From: WQUF01 sp031549885
GTDB taxonomy: Bacteria; Bacillota; Clostridia; Clostridiales; Clostridiaceae
Direction: 5' to 3'
NCBI GenBank assembly: GCA_031549885.1
Contig: JAVBPD010000128.1
Span: 1 to 27,140 of the forward strand
DNA: 27,140 bases
Positions 24,828 to 27,140 of this stretch are shown in pieces (the first letter of the stretch is position 1; every line of letters starts with the position of its first letter). A model generated the notes under the pieces. The model did no database searches. It worked only from the letters and a program-made list of their open reading frames with translations, and was not told the DNA's origin. The translations under genes and the position numbers were made by a program.

Positions 24828-24856
24828 TTGATAAATGAATAATATTATAATATGAT
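24828..24856 (+). promoter_or_regulatory. Candidate promoter of the cystine symporter gene
   Basis: TTGATA (24828-24833), a 17-bp spacer and TATGAT (24851-24856), each one mismatch from consensus, 37 bp before the ATG. It partly overlaps the hairpin at 24847-24874. Confidence 0.45.
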
Positions 24857-24874
24857 TAAATTAAATCATATTAT
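24847..24874 (+). promoter_or_regulatory. 11-bp inverted repeat just upstream of the symporter ribosome site
   Basis: ATAATATGATT (24847-24857) and AATCATATTAT (24864-24874) are perfect arms around a 6-nt spacer, ending 5 bp before AAGGAGG (24880-24886). There is no U-tract, so it is more likely an operator over the promoter or an RNA element near the ribosome site than a terminator. Function not established. Confidence 0.4.
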
Positions 24875-24892
24875 TTAACAAGGAGGAAAATC

Positions 24893-26287
24893 ATGGAAAA
24901 TTTTGTCGCTATTTTAGTACTAATTGTCTTTATTGCCCTTTTATTTTCTTTATTTTACATGCAAAAGAGGAATTTTTCTTTTAGCAAAAGAGTACTAATT
25001 GGACTTGGCATTGGAATTGTTTTTGGTGCACTTATACAATTGATATTTAAAAATTCTATGCCAAATGTAATTAAATTATCTTCTGACTGGATGAGTTTAA
25101 TTGGGTCTGGTTATGTTTCGCTTTTGAAAATGATTACAATTCCTCTCATTATGATTTCAATACTTACTGCTATTTTAAACCTCGAAACATCAAAAGGTGT
25201 AGCTAAGATGAGCTTAATAGTAATAGGCATATTACTTGCTACAACATTTGTGTCTGCAATAATTGGAGCAGGATCATCGCTTGCTTTTGGTCTAAAAGCT
25301 GACCAAATACAAACAGGAGATAAAGAGACTCAAAGGGGAAAAACTTTAGAAGAAGAGAATGCGGACAAAGGTACAATTCCCCAACAAATATTAAAGGTAA
25401 TACCTACAAATCCTTTTGCATCTATGGCAGGTCAGGGAGATTCTCCAACCCTTGCTGTTGTGTTCTTTACTTCATTTTTAGGTGTTGCAGCTTTAGGAAT
25501 TAAGAAAAGTCAAAAAATACTATTTGATAAATTTAGAGAAGGCATATCAGTACTGCACTCTGTTATATTTAAATTAGTGGATATGGTTCTGGAATTAACG
25601 CCTTTTGGAATACTTGCTGTAATGACTAGAACTATAGCAACTACAGATTTTAATGCTATTTTAACGCTTATAAAGTTTATTTTAGCATCATATGTAGCTT
25701 TAATACTTGTTTTAGTTCTTCATGTAATCATATTAATTATATTTAAATTCAAACCTCAAATATACTTTAAAAAGGCTTGGCCAGCTCTTTCCTTTGCTTT
25801 TACATCAAGGACAAGTGTTGGAACATTGCCACTTACAATAAATACTTTAAGAAGCAAATTAGGATTATCTGAAGGTATTTCAAACTTTGCTGCAACATTT
25901 GGAACATCTATTGGACAAAATGGCTGAGCAGGCGTTTATCCTGCAATGCTTGCAGTGATGATAGCTCCTATGGTAGGAGTAAATCCTTTAAATCCTATAT
26001 TTATAATTCAAGTTGCTGTTATTTCAGCTATAAGCTCATTTGGTATTGCTGGAGTTGGTGGCGGTGCTACTATTGCTTCAATTATGGTTTTATCTGCTCT
26101 TGGTTTCCCAGTTGCTCTTGCAGGAGTATTAATATCTGTAGAACCTTTAATAGATATGGGAAGAACAGCTGTAAATGTATCAGGATCAATGGTGTCAGGA
26201 CTTATTGCTGGAAGAGTTATGAAACAAGTAGATGAAAGAGTTTATGATAGCGAAAGTATGGATGTAAGACTTAATAAAACAGTGTAA
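24893..26287 (+). CDS. tcyP: TcyP-type sodium/L-cystine symporter with in-frame TGA at a conserved Cys codon (candidate selenoprotein)
   Basis: Read through one TGA (25925-25927, codon 345), this is a 464-residue dicarboxylate/amino acid:cation symporter, very close in length and sequence to B. subtilis TcyP (about 463). Multiple membrane segments are visible; motifs include GSGYVSLLKMITIPLIMISIL, FTSRTSVGTLPL, GTSIGQNG-TGA-AGVYPAMLAVMIAP and LISVEPLIDMGRTAVNVSGSM. TcyP proteins, as I recall them, have Cys at the TGA position (GQNGCAG). By motif alignment this is the Thr of NMDGT in glutamate-transporter homologues, a substrate-site residue. The frame after the TGA is intact for 120 codons, and a restart at ATG 25946 has no ribosome site. 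A SECIS-like hairpin follows the TGA. Alternatives are a TGC/TGT-to-TGA nonsense mutation or a sequencing error. AAGGAGG lies 6 nt before the ATG. Confidence 0.8.
25936..25961 (+). promoter_or_regulatory. SECIS-like hairpin directly downstream of the in-frame TGA
   Basis: Left arm TTATCCTGCAA (25936-25946), loop TGC (25947-25949), right arm TTGCAG, a bulged T (25956), then GATGA (to 25961): 11 pairs with one U-G. The loop starts 19 nt after the TGA and has G within its first two bases, both within the generally described bacterial SECIS limits. The E. coli fdhF SECIS also has a bulged U near a small loop, though on the other arm. Part of the symmetry follows from coding Ala-Met-Leu-Ala, so chance is possible. 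Confidence 0.45.
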
Positions 26288-26294
26288 AATAGAT

Positions 26295-26332
26295 AAAGGG
26301 TATGTTTCCATAAAAGGAAATGTACCCTTTTT
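26295..26332 (+). terminator. Terminator of the cystine symporter gene
   Basis: A 15-bp stem, AAAGGGTATGTTTCC (26295-26309) with GGAAATGTACCCTTT (26316-26330), including two G-U pairs, a 6-nt loop, and T residues at 26328-26332. It lies just after the distal stop (26287), not after the internal TGA, so the transcript was built to include the whole frame. Confidence 0.88.
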
Positions 26333-26701
26333 AAAAATTATGGTTATAATAAAAAATAGAATATATGATTATTGAGGAGGAAACTAATTTTAATGATTTT
26401 AAAAAAATAGGTATTTCATTTTTGATTTCATTAGTTGACTCCAATTTTTAGAAATTACACCCTATGTGTTACTACTTTTTCAGGAAATATTTTTTCTTTC
26501 CTTTTTATGTAATTTTATATGTATTTTCTCATTTTTATAGAAATTTTTTTGTCGTTCACATTTTATCCATATATTTTTAAGCATAGCTTCGCCAATTCGT
26601 CCACAGTTCGACATTGGTTTTTTTTGCTGTCGACGGAACGAATCCTTGTTTTCGGGCTTTATTTGGAACCTTTTATAAAACCCTTATTTAATTCCCCATT
26701 G
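26333..26701. other. Gene-free stretch with a possible degenerate gene start
   Basis: No intact gene is convincing. GAGGAGG (26374-26380) precedes ATG 26393, but the frame stops after five codons (MILKK). Adding one base in the following A7 run would continue it to IGISFLISLVDSNF, stopping at 26449-26451; this resembles the hydrophobic start of an exported protein. The 12-nt ribosome-site spacing is long. The rest is AT-rich apart from an inverted repeat at 26595-26643. The 68-codon plus-strand frame at 26519 has no ribosome site and looks spurious. Confidence 0.4.
26595..26643. repeat. GC-richer inverted repeat of unknown origin
   Basis: Two nested arm pairs, ATTCGT/ACGAAT (26595-26600 with 26638-26643) and TCGACA/TGTCGA (26608-26613 with 26628-26633), are separated by unequal internal loops and a T-rich centre. 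Base composition contrasts with the surrounding AT-rich DNA. It could be a remnant of a mobile element end or a terminator-like structure; unresolved. Confidence 0.45.
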
Positions 26702-27140
26702 TCATTTTTTAATTACTTCAGTTAAAACTTTACTAAATAGCCTATCTATATTTTTCTTATCAACAAAGTTTTTCTCAAGGAAAAATTCCATATGGTCTTT
26801 ATCCCAGTCTACTTTTAATATTTGATTTACATTTTTTACAGGGAATTTTTTTCCTAACTCTATTGTTATATCCTTTCTAAATCCTGTTAAAAATTCAGTG
26901 AATTTTCCTGCAATATCTGATCTTATTTCAACTGTAAATTTTGTCTTTTTAGGCATTATATTATGAGATGTTCTTACCCTTTCCTTTACTTCATCAAGTG
27001 TCATCTTTGATTTCCCAGTTATATATTTCATCTTATGAAAAGAGTTTATATCTTTAAAATCTATATTTTGAAGTATCATTTTCTGAGTCTCATGATCGTG
27101 TTTTGCAAGAAGCCTTGCTATTTGAAGCTTTATTCTCTTT
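26702..27140 (-). CDS. Unrecognised protein, C-terminal part (5' end beyond the window)
   Basis: The frame is open from the right edge to TGA at 26702-26704. An internal ATG at 27079 is not a convincing start, because codons upstream (KRIKLQIARLLAKHDHETQK) look equally protein-like and no ribosome site precedes it. The visible 145 residues are charged and soluble, with an apparently helical KLQIARLLAKHDHE segment, a basic MPKKTKFTVEIRSDIAG stretch and a C-terminal DRLFSKVLTEVIKK. I see no membrane segment and no family motif I can name. It shows that TGA acts as a normal stop in this organism, while its Trp codon is TGG. Confidence 0.7.
   Translation of the reverse strand, partial: KRIKLQIARLLAKHDHETQKMILQNIDFKDINSFHKMKYITGKSKMTLDEVKERVRTSHNIMPKKTKFTVEIRSDIAGKFTEFLTGFRKDITIELGKKFPVKNVNQILKVDWDKDHMEFFLEKNFVDKKNIDRLFSKVLTEVIKK

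Noticed and set aside
25946..26287. Separate short plus-strand gene after the TGA
   Set aside because: Its ATG lies inside a conserved transporter segment (YPAMLAVM), has no ribosome site, and the protein is only the C-terminal quarter of the symporter; it is the continuation of the gene at 24893.
24893..26287. UGA read as tryptophan (alternative genetic code)
   Set aside because: Trp is encoded by TGG throughout the window, the gene at the right edge ends in TGA, and the homologous residue is Cys rather than Trp.
26519..26725. 68-codon plus-strand frame near the right edge
   Set aside because: No ribosome site, composition of a random AT-rich frame, and it overlaps the end of the better-supported minus-strand gene.
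1..27140. CRISPR array, tRNA or rRNA genes
   Set aside because: I saw no regularly spaced direct repeats of CRISPR type, no cloverleaf and no rRNA-like stretch; the only tandem repeats lie inside lipoprotein linkers.

Overview
The window is low-GC, AT-rich DNA with strong AGGAGG-type ribosome sites, TAA stops almost throughout, frequent TTG/GTG starts, lipoprotein-anchored binding proteins and a DegV protein. Together these point to an anaerobic Firmicute of the Clostridia type. Tryptophan is encoded by TGG and at least one gene ends in TGA, so the standard bacterial code applies.

Left edge (1-1500): the 3' end of an IS200/IS605-type tnpB and its structured right end sit directly upstream of an ADP-ribosylglycohydrolase-family gene. 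Region 1500-12000 is a divergently organised sugar-utilisation locus. A minus-strand operon encodes a LacI-type regulator, a glycerol-kinase-like FGGY kinase with a remodelled substrate pocket, the two halves of a split transketolase, and an L-fucose/L-arabinose isomerase-like enzyme. A plus-strand operon encodes a ribose-type ABC importer: binding lipoprotein, DUF2291 lipoprotein, double ATPase and permease. The gene set implies import, aldose-to-ketose isomerisation, phosphorylation, then two-carbon transfer by transketolase. That scheme resembles D-apiose catabolism, but the substrate cannot be fixed from sequence.

Region 12000-18860: a minus-strand MgtC/SapB membrane protein, then a second ABC sugar importer (ChvE/GguA/GguB type) with a xylulokinase gene, a second pentose/aldose locus. 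Both ABC operons have a hairpin terminator between the binding-protein gene and the downstream genes, and both binding proteins carry Thr/Ala-rich repeat linkers after the lipid anchor.

Region 18860-24815: a DegV-family fatty-acid-binding protein (minus), then a parE-parC-like pair for a second type IIA topoisomerase; the A subunit has no visible GyrA box.

Region 24893-26287 holds the most striking observation: a full-length TcyP-type sodium/L-cystine symporter interrupted by one in-frame TGA (codon 345). The codon lies exactly where this family has Cys in a GQNGCAG motif, equivalent by motif alignment to the Thr of NMDGT in glutamate-transporter homologues. A strong hairpin with a bulged U and a UGC loop begins 8 nt after the TGA, with its loop 19 nt after it, which resembles a bacterial SECIS. 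This is a candidate selenocysteine-containing cystine transporter; a nonsense mutation or sequencing error is the competing explanation. The right edge holds a degenerate intergenic stretch with a GC-richer inverted repeat and the 3' part of an unrecognised minus-strand gene.
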